Shown here piece after piece: positions 8,614 through 17,148 of a DNA stretch of 64,000 nucleotides (positions are counted from its first letter, which is position 1; each line of letters starts with the position of its first letter). Both the position numbers and the translations under genes were made by a program. The stretch comes from Salegentibacter salegens (GTDB taxonomy: Bacteria; Bacteroidota; Bacteroidia; Flavobacteriales; Flavobacteriaceae). Location: assembly GCF_900142975.1 (NCBI RefSeq), contig NZ_LT670848.1:3410001-3474000 (forward strand). The letters are read 5' to 3'. The notes below the pieces were generated by a model. That model had not been told where the DNA came from and did no database searches. It worked only from the letters and a program-made list of their open reading frames with translations.

Positions 8614-9611
8614 TGGCATTTATAATTGCAGAAATTGGTCAGGCGCATGAAGGCAGTCTGGGTATAGCATTAAGTTATATCAGGGTACTCGCTGAAGCGG
8701 GGGTAGATGCCGTCAAATTTCAGGTTCATATAGCCGAAGCAGAAAGCAGCGAATTTGAACCGTTTAGGGTTGAATTTTCTCAGCAGGATAAAACAAGATT
8801 CGATTACTGGAAACGAATGGAGTTTACTGAGAAAGAATGGAGAATATTAAAAAATGAATGTGATAAAAATAAGGTGGAATTTCTAGCCTCACCCTTTAGT
8901 AATACTGCGGTTGATCTTTTAGAGCGATTAGGGGTAACCCAATATAAAATAGGTTCTGGAGAAGTAAACAATTTTTTATTGCTTCAAAAAATTGCCGAAA
9001 CTGGAAAACCAGTAATTCTATCTTCCGGAATGAGTTCATTTAACGAACTGGATGATACTGTAAAGTTCTTAAAAGAAAAAAAAGTCGCTTATTCTATTTT
9101 ACAATGCACTACTGCATATCCAACAAAACCTGAGGAATTCGGGTTGAATGTTATAGCGGAATTGAAGAATAGGTATAATGTAACTATAGGCTTTTCAGAT
9201 CATTCTGCCAAAGTAGAAACCTGTATCGCAGCTTTTGCTTTGGGAGCTTCAATTTTAGAATTTCATGCTGTTTTCTCCAGAAAGAGTTTTGGTCCCGATG
9301 CGACTTCTTCTCTGGAAATAGAGGAAATTAAAGCTTTAGTAAATGCTATTAAAAATATCGAATTAGCCAGGAGTAACCCGGTTGATAAAAGTGAAAATTC
9401 AAAATTCGCCTCCTTAAAAGATATTTTTGAAAAGTCTCTGGCGGTGAATAGAGATCTAAAAGAAGGCCATGTTATTCAGTTTGAAGATCTGGAAGCAAAA
9501 AAGCCTAAAGGCTTTGGAATACCTGCTTCCGGATTTGAGAAGGTGATTGGAAAGAAGATTAAACAGGACTTAAAGCAGTGGAATTTTTTACAGGAGGAGG
9601 ATTTAAAATAA
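8613..9611 (+). CDS. neuB: N-acetylneuraminate (nonulosonate) synthase, NeuB family
   Basis: This 332-residue protein condenses a 2-acetamido hexose (ManNAc or a dideoxy relative) with phosphoenolpyruvate to make a nonulosonic acid. FIIAEIGQAHEGSLG opens the TIM barrel; DAVKFQVH and LASPFSNTAVDLLERLGV follow. YKIGSGEVNN and KPVILSSGMSSFNELDDTV near residue 145 are hallmark segments, as is IGFSDHS near residue 190. The last ~60 residues form the SAF antifreeze-like domain that closes over the active site (SLAVNRDLKEGHVI). The sequence alone does not separate sialic from legionaminic acid synthesis. Confidence 0.9.
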   Translation: MAFIIAEIGQAHEGSLGIALSYIRVLAEAGVDAVKFQVHIAEAESSEFEPFRVEFSQQDKTRFDYWKRMEFTEKEWRILKNECDKNKVEFLASPFSNTAVDLLERLGVTQYKIGSGEVNNFLLLQKIAETGKPVILSSGMSSFNELDDTVKFLKEKKVAYSILQCTTAYPTKPEEFGLNVIAELKNRYNVTIGFSDHSAKVETCIAAFALGASILEFHAVFSRKSFGPDATSSLEIEEIKALVNAIKNIELARSNPVDKSENSKFASLKDIFEKSLAVNRDLKEGHVIQFEDLEAKKPKGFGIPASGFEKVIGKKIKQDLKQWNFLQEEDLK

Positions 9612-9630
9612 AATATTTGTTATGAGAATC

Positions 9631-9736
9631 ATCATTGCGACTCTGCCGCTGATGGACGTGGCAATCTGCTGTAAGTTGTCTCCTAACACGATCTGACTAA
9701 ACTGCAACGGATTGCTTCGCTTCGCTCGCAATGACG
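9631..9736. repeat. Intergenic inverted repeat (GCAATC / ATTGCGA type)
   Basis: The 214-base gap between neuB and neuC contains two related arms: CATTGCGAC...GGCAATCTG on the left and CGGATTGC...GCAATGACG on the right, with an inner copy of TTCGCTTCGC. This looks like one of the dispersed palindromic elements of Bacteroidota genomes. It splits an otherwise tightly packed gene string. No ORF or RNA gene is supported here. Confidence 0.55.
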
Positions 9737-9825
9737 TCTTCGCATGGATGGTTTCTGGGATACATCACTTCCAATGAAGTTCCTAAACAAATTTCCTACT
9801 TTAGCAAAACTAACTGAGAACTAAA

Positions 9826-10983
9826 ATGCCCAAAAGAAAAATATGTGTAGTTGTTACCGCAAGGCCTTCTTATAGCAGAATAAAATCTGCTCTAAAGGCG
9901 ATTCAGGAACATCCTGAACTGGAATTGCAGCTAGTGATTGCCGGCTCCGCCTTGTTAGATCGATATGGAAATGCGGTGGATTTTATTGAAAAAGATGGGT
10001 TCACAATTGCAGCCAAAGTTTTTATGGTCCTGGAAGGAGAGAATCCTACTACCATGGCGAAAACTACCGGGATAGGTGTGATGGAGCTAACAAATGTTTT
10101 CTATAATCTTCAGCCTGATGCGGTGGTGACTATAGCCGATAGGTTTGAGACCATTGCTACTTCCATTGCTGCCGCTTATCAGAATATTCCCCTGGTTCAT
10201 ATCCAGGGCGGCGAAGTTACCGGCAGTATAGACGAGAAAGTAAGACACGCCAACACCAAACTATCTGATCTGCATTTAGTTTCAAGTGATGATGCCAGGG
10301 CCAGGGTAATCAAATTGGGTGAAAACCCGGAAAAAGTTATTAATACTGGTTGTCCTTCTATAGATTTAGTGAAAGAGATTTGTGCTGAAGAGACACTGAA
10401 TTTTGATCCAATTGAAAAATACGGCGGTGTAGGAGAAGAACTCAATTGGAAAGATGGCTATGCCGTGGTAATGCAGCACCCGGTAACTACCGAGTATCAA
10501 AAATCCCGAGAGCATATTACTGAAACCCTTGAAGCTATTAATAAATTAAACTATCCTGTTTTTTGGTTTTGGCCAAATGTTGATGCCGGTTCCGATGGCA
10601 CTTCTAATGGAATTAGAACTTTCAGGGAAATGGTTAAGCCAAAAAGCATTCATTTTTTTAAAAATATGGAACCATTGGATTTTCTGAGACTCCTAAAGCA
10701 TTCAAGTGCCTTAATTGGAAATTCAAGTGCAGGGATAAGAGAATGTTCCTACCTGGGATTACCGGTAGTAAATATTGGAAATAGACAAAACCGAAGGTTA
10801 CGAGGGAAGAACGTAAGAGATGTTTCGCCTCAAAGGGATGAAATTTATGATGCGATGAAAGAGGTTATTAACTATAATAAATTCCCAGTCTCTAAAATTT
10901 ATGGCAACGGAGAAGCCGGAAAGAAAATAGCAGAGATTTTGGCAAGCTCAGAACTCAGCTTTAGTAAAACAATAAATTACTAA
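9826..10983 (+). CDS. neuC: UDP-N-acetylglucosamine 2-epimerase, hydrolysing (NeuC/LegG family)
   Basis: A 385-residue protein expected to hydrolyse UDP-GlcNAc (or a UDP-bacillosamine derivative) to free ManNAc-type sugar plus UDP, the first step toward a nonulosonic acid. Motifs: VVTARPSYSRIKSAL at the N-terminus, ADRFETIATSIAAA near residue 105, HIQGGEVTGSIDEKVRHANTK near 125, VMQHPVTTEY near 212 and IGNSSAGIRECSYLGLPVV near 297. It shares one base with neuA (TAATG). It is clearly distinct from the non-hydrolysing epimerase at 5257. Sialic versus legionaminic substrate is unresolved. Confidence 0.9.
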   Translation: MPKRKICVVVTARPSYSRIKSALKAIQEHPELELQLVIAGSALLDRYGNAVDFIEKDGFTIAAKVFMVLEGENPTTMAKTTGIGVMELTNVFYNLQPDAVVTIADRFETIATSIAAAYQNIPLVHIQGGEVTGSIDEKVRHANTKLSDLHLVSSDDARARVIKLGENPEKVINTGCPSIDLVKEICAEETLNFDPIEKYGGVGEELNWKDGYAVVMQHPVTTEYQKSREHITETLEAINKLNYPVFWFWPNVDAGSDGTSNGIRTFREMVKPKSIHFFKNMEPLDFLRLLKHSSALIGNSSAGIRECSYLGLPVVNIGNRQNRRLRGKNVRDVSPQRDEIYDAMKEVINYNKFPVSKIYGNGEAGKKIAEILASSELSFSKTINY

Positions 10984-11675
10984 TGAAGATTCTTGGAATT
11001 ATACCTGCCAGGGGCGGAAGCAAGGGAATTCCTGGCAAGAATATAAAGGTTCTGGCAGGAAAACCACTTTTAGGATATACTATCGAGGCAGCTTTAGATT
11101 CAAAACTGCTTACTCGATGTATCTTAAGTTCAGATTCTGAAAAGATTATAAATACAGGAAAACAGCTAGGGATAGAGGCGCCTTTTACCAGGCCTTCTCA
11201 ACTTGCTGAAGATAATACTCCCTCTCTTGATGTTGTAAAGCACGCTTTATCATATTTTGAAAAAATCAATCAGGATTATGATGCTGTTTGCCTTCTTCAG
11301 CCAACAACTCCTTTTAGAAAAAAAGGCTTAATAGATGAAGCTATCAAAGAATTTGAGTTTGGAAATCATGATTCTCTTATAAGCGTTCGGGAGGTTCCTC
11401 ACGAATTCAATCCGCATTGGGTGTTTGAAGAGCAGAATGGAGCACTGCAAATCGCTACGGGTGAGAAGAATATTATTCCACGCCGGCAGGAATTGCCAAA
11501 GGCATTTCATAGAGATGGGGCTATATATTTAGTCAAAACAGATATTATACTCAAAGAAAATTCGCTTTACGGAGAGAATATTGGATTTATTGAAAATTCA
11601 GATACTGATTATGTGAATCTTGATACCGAAGCCGACTGGATGAAAGCGGAAAGTATACTAAAAAGCAGGTCTTAA
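10983..11675 (+). CDS. neuA: CMP-N-acetylneuraminate (nonulosonate) cytidylyltransferase
   Basis: This 230-residue protein should activate the nonulosonic acid with CTP to CMP-sugar, the donor for transfer. The nucleotide-binding signature IIPARGGSKGIPGKNIK lies at residues 5-21. LLQPTTPFRKKGLIDEAI near residue 102, RRQELPKAFHRDGAIYL near 165 and the C-terminal DTDYVNLDTEADW metal-binding region complete the family pattern. It is coupled on both sides by TAATG overlaps with neuC and the amidotransferase gene. Confidence 0.92.
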   Translation: MKILGIIPARGGSKGIPGKNIKVLAGKPLLGYTIEAALDSKLLTRCILSSDSEKIINTGKQLGIEAPFTRPSQLAEDNTPSLDVVKHALSYFEKINQDYDAVCLLQPTTPFRKKGLIDEAIKEFEFGNHDSLISVREVPHEFNPHWVFEEQNGALQIATGEKNIIPRRQELPKAFHRDGAIYLVKTDIILKENSLYGENIGFIENSDTDYVNLDTEADWMKAESILKSRS

Positions 11676-13390
11676 TGTGCGGCATAGCTGGAATTATATC
11701 ACCATTTGATCGTCAACGGGATCTGGAGCAAATGCTTGAATTACAAAAGCATCGTGGACCTGATAACACAGGGAAATTTAGTGATAGTGGCTTTGCTTAT
11801 CTTGGACATAACAGGCTTTCAATTATAGATTTAAACGATGCTTCAAATCAGCCATTTTCTGATAATTCAGGTAGATACCAATTAAGTTTTAATGGTGAAA
11901 TTTATAATTACCTTGAACTGCGTGAAGAATTAAAACCATTCTACGAATTTAAAACTGAGTCTGATACAGAAGTTCTAATGGCTGCTTATATTAAATTTGG
12001 GCAAGATTTTCTGGATAAGCTGAATGGGATGTTTTCTTTTGCGATATGGGATACAAAAGAAAAGTTTTTATTTGCTGCCCGTGACAGGTTTGGAGTTAAG
12101 CCATTTTATTATTCCAAAAATGCTGAAGAATTTTTCTACGCTAGTGAGATCAAGAGTATAACCGGAATCCTCAGAAACAATGAACCATCCTTAAAAGTAT
12201 GGGCAAATTACTTCGCGTATGGATCATATGGTCTTCCCAGTGAAACTTTTTATCAGCATATTTTCCAATTACCGGCGGGGCATTTTCTAACCTTTAAGAA
12301 TGGTGAGCTGAAAATTCAACAATGGTATGACTTCGTTGAGAATGTTCAGAAAGTTAAAGTTTATGATAATATTGAAGAAGCCAAAGCGAAATATCTTAGC
12401 CTCTTAAAGGACAGCATTTCGTTAAGATTTAGAGCCGATGTAGAAGTTGGTTTTAATATAAGTGGAGGAGTAGATAGTTCCCTTTTACTAGCTCTTGTGA
12501 ATCAATATCAGGAGAAAGAAAAGATCAGTGCGTATACATTCTATTCAGATGATGAACGATATGATGAATTACCCTGGGTAAAAAAAATGATAGGGCAAAC
12601 CGGAAATCCTTTATCAAAAATTCGACTTGATGTTAATGAAGTTAAAGAATTATCGAGAACCACAAGCATTATACAGGATGAACCATTTGGGGGATTTCCT
12701 ACGATCGCTTATTCAAAAATATTCCGGCAGGCAAGGCAGGATAATGTGTTGGTACTTCTGGATGGTCAGGGGATGGATGAGCAATGGGCTGGATACGATT
12801 ATTACCGTGGTGGCGATCATTCCAATAATATTCAGGGACAAAGAAGGAATTTCTCTCCTTTTAAAATAAATTGTTTGAGTAAAGAATTAATGAAATTTGC
12901 CGAAAAACCAAATTATCCTAAGCCTTTTGATAATCAACTCCAAAACCTACAATATAGAGACCTCTTCTATACAAAAATTCCAAGAGCCCTAAGATTCAAT
13001 GATAGAATATCTATGGCTGCCAGTACCGAACTCAGGGAGCCATTTCTTGATTACCGATTAGTAGAATTTGCCTTTGCTCAATCTGAAAATTTTAAGATTA
13101 AAGGGAGTATACATAAATACCTGTTACGTGAACTCGTAAAAGAACTGGTACCTTTAGGGATTTCTTATGCACCAAAACGTCCCTTGCAAACACCTCAACG
13201 AGAATGGCTTGGTGACGAATTAAGTGTTTGGGTAGAAGCACAATTAAACAGAATAGCGGAAAGCCAATATGCTGATTGGTTTGATCTTGATGAATTGCAG
13301 AAGGAATGGCTAAAATATAAAGAAGGAGAGCGGCATAGTAGTTTTCACATCTGGCAATGGGTGAATGCAAGTTTTTTGCTTTACCAATAA
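11675..13390 (+). CDS. asnB: Asparagine synthase (glutamine-hydrolysing) family amidotransferase
   Basis: A 571-residue two-domain enzyme. The class II glutaminase domain starts with the catalytic Cys2 in MCGIAGII and shows HRGPDNTG, GHNRLSIIDL, SFNGEIYNYLEL and SDTEVLMAAY. The synthetase domain has the PP-loop ISGGVDSSLL near residue 265 and LDGQGMDEQWAGYDYY near 370. The start is fixed by Cys2 and by the TAATG overlap with neuA. In glycan loci such proteins often amidate a sugar carboxylate or another acid rather than make asparagine for the cell. Here coupling to neuA makes a modified nonulosonate or uronate plausible, but that is inference. Confidence 0.88.
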   Translation: MCGIAGIISPFDRQRDLEQMLELQKHRGPDNTGKFSDSGFAYLGHNRLSIIDLNDASNQPFSDNSGRYQLSFNGEIYNYLELREELKPFYEFKTESDTEVLMAAYIKFGQDFLDKLNGMFSFAIWDTKEKFLFAARDRFGVKPFYYSKNAEEFFYASEIKSITGILRNNEPSLKVWANYFAYGSYGLPSETFYQHIFQLPAGHFLTFKNGELKIQQWYDFVENVQKVKVYDNIEEAKAKYLSLLKDSISLRFRADVEVGFNISGGVDSSLLLALVNQYQEKEKISAYTFYSDDERYDELPWVKKMIGQTGNPLSKIRLDVNEVKELSRTTSIIQDEPFGGFPTIAYSKIFRQARQDNVLVLLDGQGMDEQWAGYDYYRGGDHSNNIQGQRRNFSPFKINCLSKELMKFAEKPNYPKPFDNQLQNLQYRDLFYTKIPRALRFNDRISMAASTELREPFLDYRLVEFAFAQSENFKIKGSIHKYLLRELVKELVPLGISYAPKRPLQTPQREWLGDELSVWVEAQLNRIAESQYADWFDLDELQKEWLKYKEGERHSSFHIWQWVNASFLLYQ

Positions 13391-13405
13391 ACTAATCGCT
13401 TAGGC

Positions 13406-13431
13406 TTGTAGTTAATTTCTAATTATATTTG
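13406..13431 (+). promoter_or_regulatory. Possible flavobacterial promoter
   Basis: A perfect TAnnTTTG -7 box (TATATTTG, 13424-13431) lies in the gap after asnB, 46 bases before the next start. A TTG at 13406-13408 could serve as -33 element, but the spacer of 15 is shorter than the usual 17-20. It could start transcription of the right half of the glycan locus. Confidence 0.4.
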
Positions 13432-13476
13432 AACACGAATTTAGCCTAATATTAGTGTAAATGCTTATTCAAGAAA

Positions 13477-14901
13477 ATGACTAAAAAAATGGATTCCGAT
13501 AACACTTTAGGCTTGGTGATTACTGACGGGGTTGGTTTTCGGAACTTTTTTTTAAGCGGTTTTTTAGAAGAAATAAAGTCGAAATTTCAGCAAATAATTA
13601 TTTTTTCTGCGCTTCCCAGCTCAGTTTTCAACGAATTTGATCTTTCCGGTTGTGTGTTGGTGCATCTGGAAGATTATCGTGAATCAGGTTTTAACTGGTT
13701 TTTTAGAAAAACCAAGGAGCTAGCCCATCTTAAGAAAAATGCTGGGAATAATTTTGGGTTTCAGGATAATCTAAGGGCAAATTATACTCAATCAAATTCA
13801 AGAAGGGGTAAACTTGTTAGATTCGCTTATAAGCTTAGCGAGCATTTTAATTCTGAAGAATCAATAGACAGGTTCTACCGGCTTCAACAAAAAAGTTTTG
13901 CAAATCATTCTTCAACTAAAAATTATAGAAAACTTTTAAGTCAGTATAAACCTGGTCTTCTTTTTTTTACTCATCAAAGACCTCCTTATATCGCGCCACT
14001 TTTATACGCGGCGGGAAAAGAAAAAATAAAAACCTGCAGCTTTATCTTCAGTTGGGATAATCTTGCTTCTAAAGGAAGAATGGCGGGAAATTTTAATCAT
14101 TATTTGGTATGGAGTGGGTTGATGAAAGAGGAGTTACTTCAATTTTATGGTAGAATTTCGGATGAACAGGTTCAAGTTGTGGGAACTCCACAGTTTGAAC
14201 CTTATGTGATGCCAGAGTACAGTAGTACTAAAAATGAATTCCATAATCGGTTTGACCTGGATTCTAAATTGAAGACTATTTGCTTTAGTTGTGGAGATGT
14301 CTCAACCAGTGCAAACGATCCGTTATATATTGAAACCATAGCCGCGGCTTTAATAAAAAATGAAATTGAGGAAAGTCTTAATTTTCTTGTAAGAACTTCC
14401 CCAGCAGAGGAACCTGAAAGATTTACTTATTTACGAGAAAAATATCCGTTTATAAAGTGGAATTATCCCGCCTGGACACAAAGCAGAAGTGATCATTCTG
14501 AAACCTGGTCGCAACGAATTCCCTCAACCAAAGATCTTAAAGACCTTAGGATGATTTTAGAATTTTCAGACCTGGGTATTAATATGTGTTCTACAATGAG
14601 CCTGGATTTTATGGTTTTCGATAAACCGGTAATAAATCCCGTGTTTGGAAACGAATATAACGGGCTTTATAACGATCAGCGCTTTTTAAAATATGCCCAC
14701 TATAAAAAAGTTGTTGAAAGCGGTGCGGTTATAATAGCCAAAAATAAAAAGGAATTAATAGCAGGAATAAATACATATTTAGAAAAACCAGGCTTGCATT
14801 CCCCGGAACGTAAATCTTTATTGCGATTGCAAATAGGTAAACCTCTTAAGGGAACTAGTGCAGGGATTGCCGCTTCCCTAAAACAACTTTCCACAGCTTG
14901 A
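13477..14901 (+). CDS. GT-B-like protein of the polysaccharide locus, function unknown
   Basis: A 474-residue soluble-looking protein. It has an N-terminal GLVITDGVGFRNFFLSGFLEE segment, a central LLFFTHQRPPYIAPLLYAAGKEKIKTCSFIFSWDN region, then HYLVWSGLMKEEL and VVGTPQFEPY near residue 240. A conserved-looking NMCSTMSLDFMVFDKPVINPVFG segment follows near 370. This layout resembles GT-B enzymes such as CDP-glycerol glycerophosphotransferase or polysialyltransferase-like folds, where a terminal S/T-rich turn binds the nucleotide. I recognise no exact family. It lies directly after neuB/neuC/neuA/asnB, so use of a CMP-linked donor is worth considering. Its stop overlaps the next start (TTGA). 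Confidence 0.6.
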   Translation: MTKKMDSDNTLGLVITDGVGFRNFFLSGFLEEIKSKFQQIIIFSALPSSVFNEFDLSGCVLVHLEDYRESGFNWFFRKTKELAHLKKNAGNNFGFQDNLRANYTQSNSRRGKLVRFAYKLSEHFNSEESIDRFYRLQQKSFANHSSTKNYRKLLSQYKPGLLFFTHQRPPYIAPLLYAAGKEKIKTCSFIFSWDNLASKGRMAGNFNHYLVWSGLMKEELLQFYGRISDEQVQVVGTPQFEPYVMPEYSSTKNEFHNRFDLDSKLKTICFSCGDVSTSANDPLYIETIAAALIKNEIEESLNFLVRTSPAEEPERFTYLREKYPFIKWNYPAWTQSRSDHSETWSQRIPSTKDLKDLRMILEFSDLGINMCSTMSLDFMVFDKPVINPVFGNEYNGLYNDQRFLKYAHYKKVVESGAVIIAKNKKELIAGINTYLEKPGLHSPERKSLLRLQIGKPLKGTSAGIAASLKQLSTA

Positions 14902-15971
14902 AAAATTCAAAACATATAGCAGTAATTTGCAATTATGAATTAAAACCGGAAAGGATAGGCGGAATGGATCGCTTCTTTATAGCCTACAACCAGGCTTGTA
15001 AAGAAAAAGGTCATGAAATAGATTGGTTTTTTAATAACAGCCAGGTTCATTCTTTTTATAAAAATTTAAAGGTTTTTGCTTCTGAGGGAATTTCTGCAGA
15101 AAATCACTTTCTTGAATATTCAAAGGATTTAAAACAGTATGATATTGTAATTACTCATTTCGTTGCCCTATGTACACCTTTTTTTCAGAAGTTAAAAAAT
15201 GAACAGGAAGCTTATATAATTGCGGTAGATCATAATCCAAGACCGCTTAATGGATTTTCTATTAAAAAGAAACTGAGGAATAAGATCAAGGGGCTTTTAT
15301 ATGCTAAGTATATTGATTGTTTCGTAGGAGTATCGAAATATACTGTTAATTGTATTTTAGATGATTACGGTAATCATTTAAAAAGGAAGACGGTACTTGT
15401 TTATAACGGAGTAAAAACTTCTTTATATGAAGAAAGAAAATCCGAAAATTTTGGAAAAATGATCGTGGCTTCTCATTTGAGAGAATCAAAAGGGATTCAG
15501 GATCTCATTGAGGCTGTGAATTTGTTGCCTGAAGAAAATAAAGTCTTGCTTAAAATTGATATATACGGAGAAGGTCCAATGCGAAAGGAACTAGAACGGA
15601 CAGTAGAGTTATATCACCTGGAAAATCAAACCACTTTTAAAGGTAGTTCTTCTGAATTGCCTAATCTGTTGCAAGAATATTCTTTTTTATTGCAGCCTAC
15701 CTACATGGAATGTTTTAGCCTATCTATATTGGAAGCTATGGCGGCAAATGTACCGGTAATTACCACGTCGGTTGGTGGTAATCTTGAAGTAGTGGAAAAT
15801 GAAATAAATGGATTTATTTTTGAGCCCGGGAATATCCAGCAGCTTTCAGAAATTATTTGTGATATTCTCCAAAATAAAAAAATAATTCAACAGCCGGTAA
15901 ATACCTTAATTGAGAATAAATATTATCTTGAGAAAATGGTAGCTGATCATTTAAGTCTCTTAGATAGATGA
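14898..15971 (+). CDS. Glycosyltransferase family 4
   Basis: A 357-residue GT-B protein with both Rossmann halves. The N-terminal CNYELKPERIGGMDRFFIAYNQACKEKGHEI has the acceptor-side GGM turn. MIVASHLRESKGIQDLIEAV near residue 190 starts the C-terminal domain, and SFLLQPTYMECFSLSILEAMAANVPVITTSVGGN near 255 carries the EX7E motif (E of YMECFSLSILE). The start is TTG inside the TTGA overlap with the preceding gene. It is followed by a 28-base gap. A retaining sugar transferase of the repeat unit is inferred; the donor is unknown. Confidence 0.85.
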   Translation: MKNSKHIAVICNYELKPERIGGMDRFFIAYNQACKEKGHEIDWFFNNSQVHSFYKNLKVFASEGISAENHFLEYSKDLKQYDIVITHFVALCTPFFQKLKNEQEAYIIAVDHNPRPLNGFSIKKKLRNKIKGLLYAKYIDCFVGVSKYTVNCILDDYGNHLKRKTVLVYNGVKTSLYEERKSENFGKMIVASHLRESKGIQDLIEAVNLLPEENKVLLKIDIYGEGPMRKELERTVELYHLENQTTFKGSSSELPNLLQEYSFLLQPTYMECFSLSILEAMAANVPVITTSVGGNLEVVENEINGFIFEPGNIQQLSEIICDILQNKKIIQQPVNTLIENKYYLEKMVADHLSLLDR

Positions 15972-15999
15972 TCCCAGTCTAATTCAGTCCCTGTTTTAT

Positions 16000-17148
16000 A
16001 TGCACATAGCTTTTTTAACTCCGGAATATCCTCATACTGCCTGCACTGCTTCGGGGGGATTGGGAACCAGTATAAAAAATCTGGCGTATTCCCTGGTGAA
16101 AAATGATGTTGAAGTGAGTTTAGTGATATATGATCAGAAATCAGATAGGAATTTTGAAGAAGATGGGATACAATTCTATCTGATACAACAGAAAAAATAT
16201 AAACTAGGAGGCTGGTATTTTTACAGAAAGTATTTACAAAACTTTTTAAACAGGCTTTCAAAAGAGCAACATATCGATATTATAGAAGCGGCCGATTGGA
16301 CCGGGATTACTGCTTTTATGCAAATAAATATTCCATTGATTATAAGACTACACGGGAGTGATACTTATTTTTGTGCTTTGGAGCAAAGAAAGCAAAAATT
16401 GAAAAACAGGTGGTTTGAAGAAAAGGCTCTGAAAAATGCAGATCACCTAATTTCAGTAAGTGCGTTTACCGGGAATAAAACGGTGAGTCTTTTCAATTTG
16501 AAGAAAGATTTTTTCATAATTCCAAACGGAATAGACATTGAAGAGTTTCATCCTTTTGGCAAGAATGCCCAACCCAATCAATTGTTTTATTTTGGTAGTC
16601 TTATTAGAAAAAAGGGAATTCTTGAGCTGCCAGAAATTTTTAATATTATAATTTCAAAAAAACCGGATGCACAGCTTATTGTAGCAGGAAGAGATGTGAT
16701 TGATATTAAAGAAAATGAGTCTACGCTGAAGCTATTTAAATCCAGATTACAAAAAAGGGCCCGAAATAATTTTGCTTATCTAGGAGAGATACCGTACCAG
16801 AAAATAAAAGATGTTTTAAACAATTCCGCAGTGGTTGTGTTACCGAGTTTTGCTGAGGCTTTGCCGATGACCTGGCTGGAAGCAATGGCAATGGAAAAGC
16901 CACTGGTTACCTCAAACATTGGTTGGGCAAAAGAAGTAATGCTTAACGGGGTAACTGGATTTACTGAAGATCCTAAAGATCATAAAGCTTACGCAGAAAA
17001 AATCCTTTACTTGTTAGATAATACTTGTGAGGCGGCTGAAATGGCTAAGGCGGCTAGAAATAGAGTAAAAAAGAAATTTTCTACAGAAGTAGTGGTAGAT
17101 CAGAATATTAAGTTCTATAATTCTGTATTAAAACCTGATTCGAATTGA
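16000..17148 (+). CDS. Glycosyltransferase family 4
   Basis: A 382-residue GT-B protein. MHIAFLTPEYPHTACTASGGLGTSIKNLA has the glycogen-synthase-like GGLG turn near residue 24. RLHGSDTYFCALEQRK near 115 and SVSAFTGNKTVSLFNL near 155 are typical of the subfamily. LFYFGSLIRKKGILELPEIF near 195 begins the second domain, and LPSFAEALPMTWLEAMAMEKPLVTSNIGWAKEV near 285 carries the EX7E motif. It ends in a TTGA overlap with the next gene. Confidence 0.87.
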   Translation: MHIAFLTPEYPHTACTASGGLGTSIKNLAYSLVKNDVEVSLVIYDQKSDRNFEEDGIQFYLIQQKKYKLGGWYFYRKYLQNFLNRLSKEQHIDIIEAADWTGITAFMQINIPLIIRLHGSDTYFCALEQRKQKLKNRWFEEKALKNADHLISVSAFTGNKTVSLFNLKKDFFIIPNGIDIEEFHPFGKNAQPNQLFYFGSLIRKKGILELPEIFNIIISKKPDAQLIVAGRDVIDIKENESTLKLFKSRLQKRARNNFAYLGEIPYQKIKDVLNNSAVVVLPSFAEALPMTWLEAMAMEKPLVTSNIGWAKEVMLNGVTGFTEDPKDHKAYAEKILYLLDNTCEAAEMAKAARNRVKKKFSTEVVVDQNIKFYNSVLKPDSN

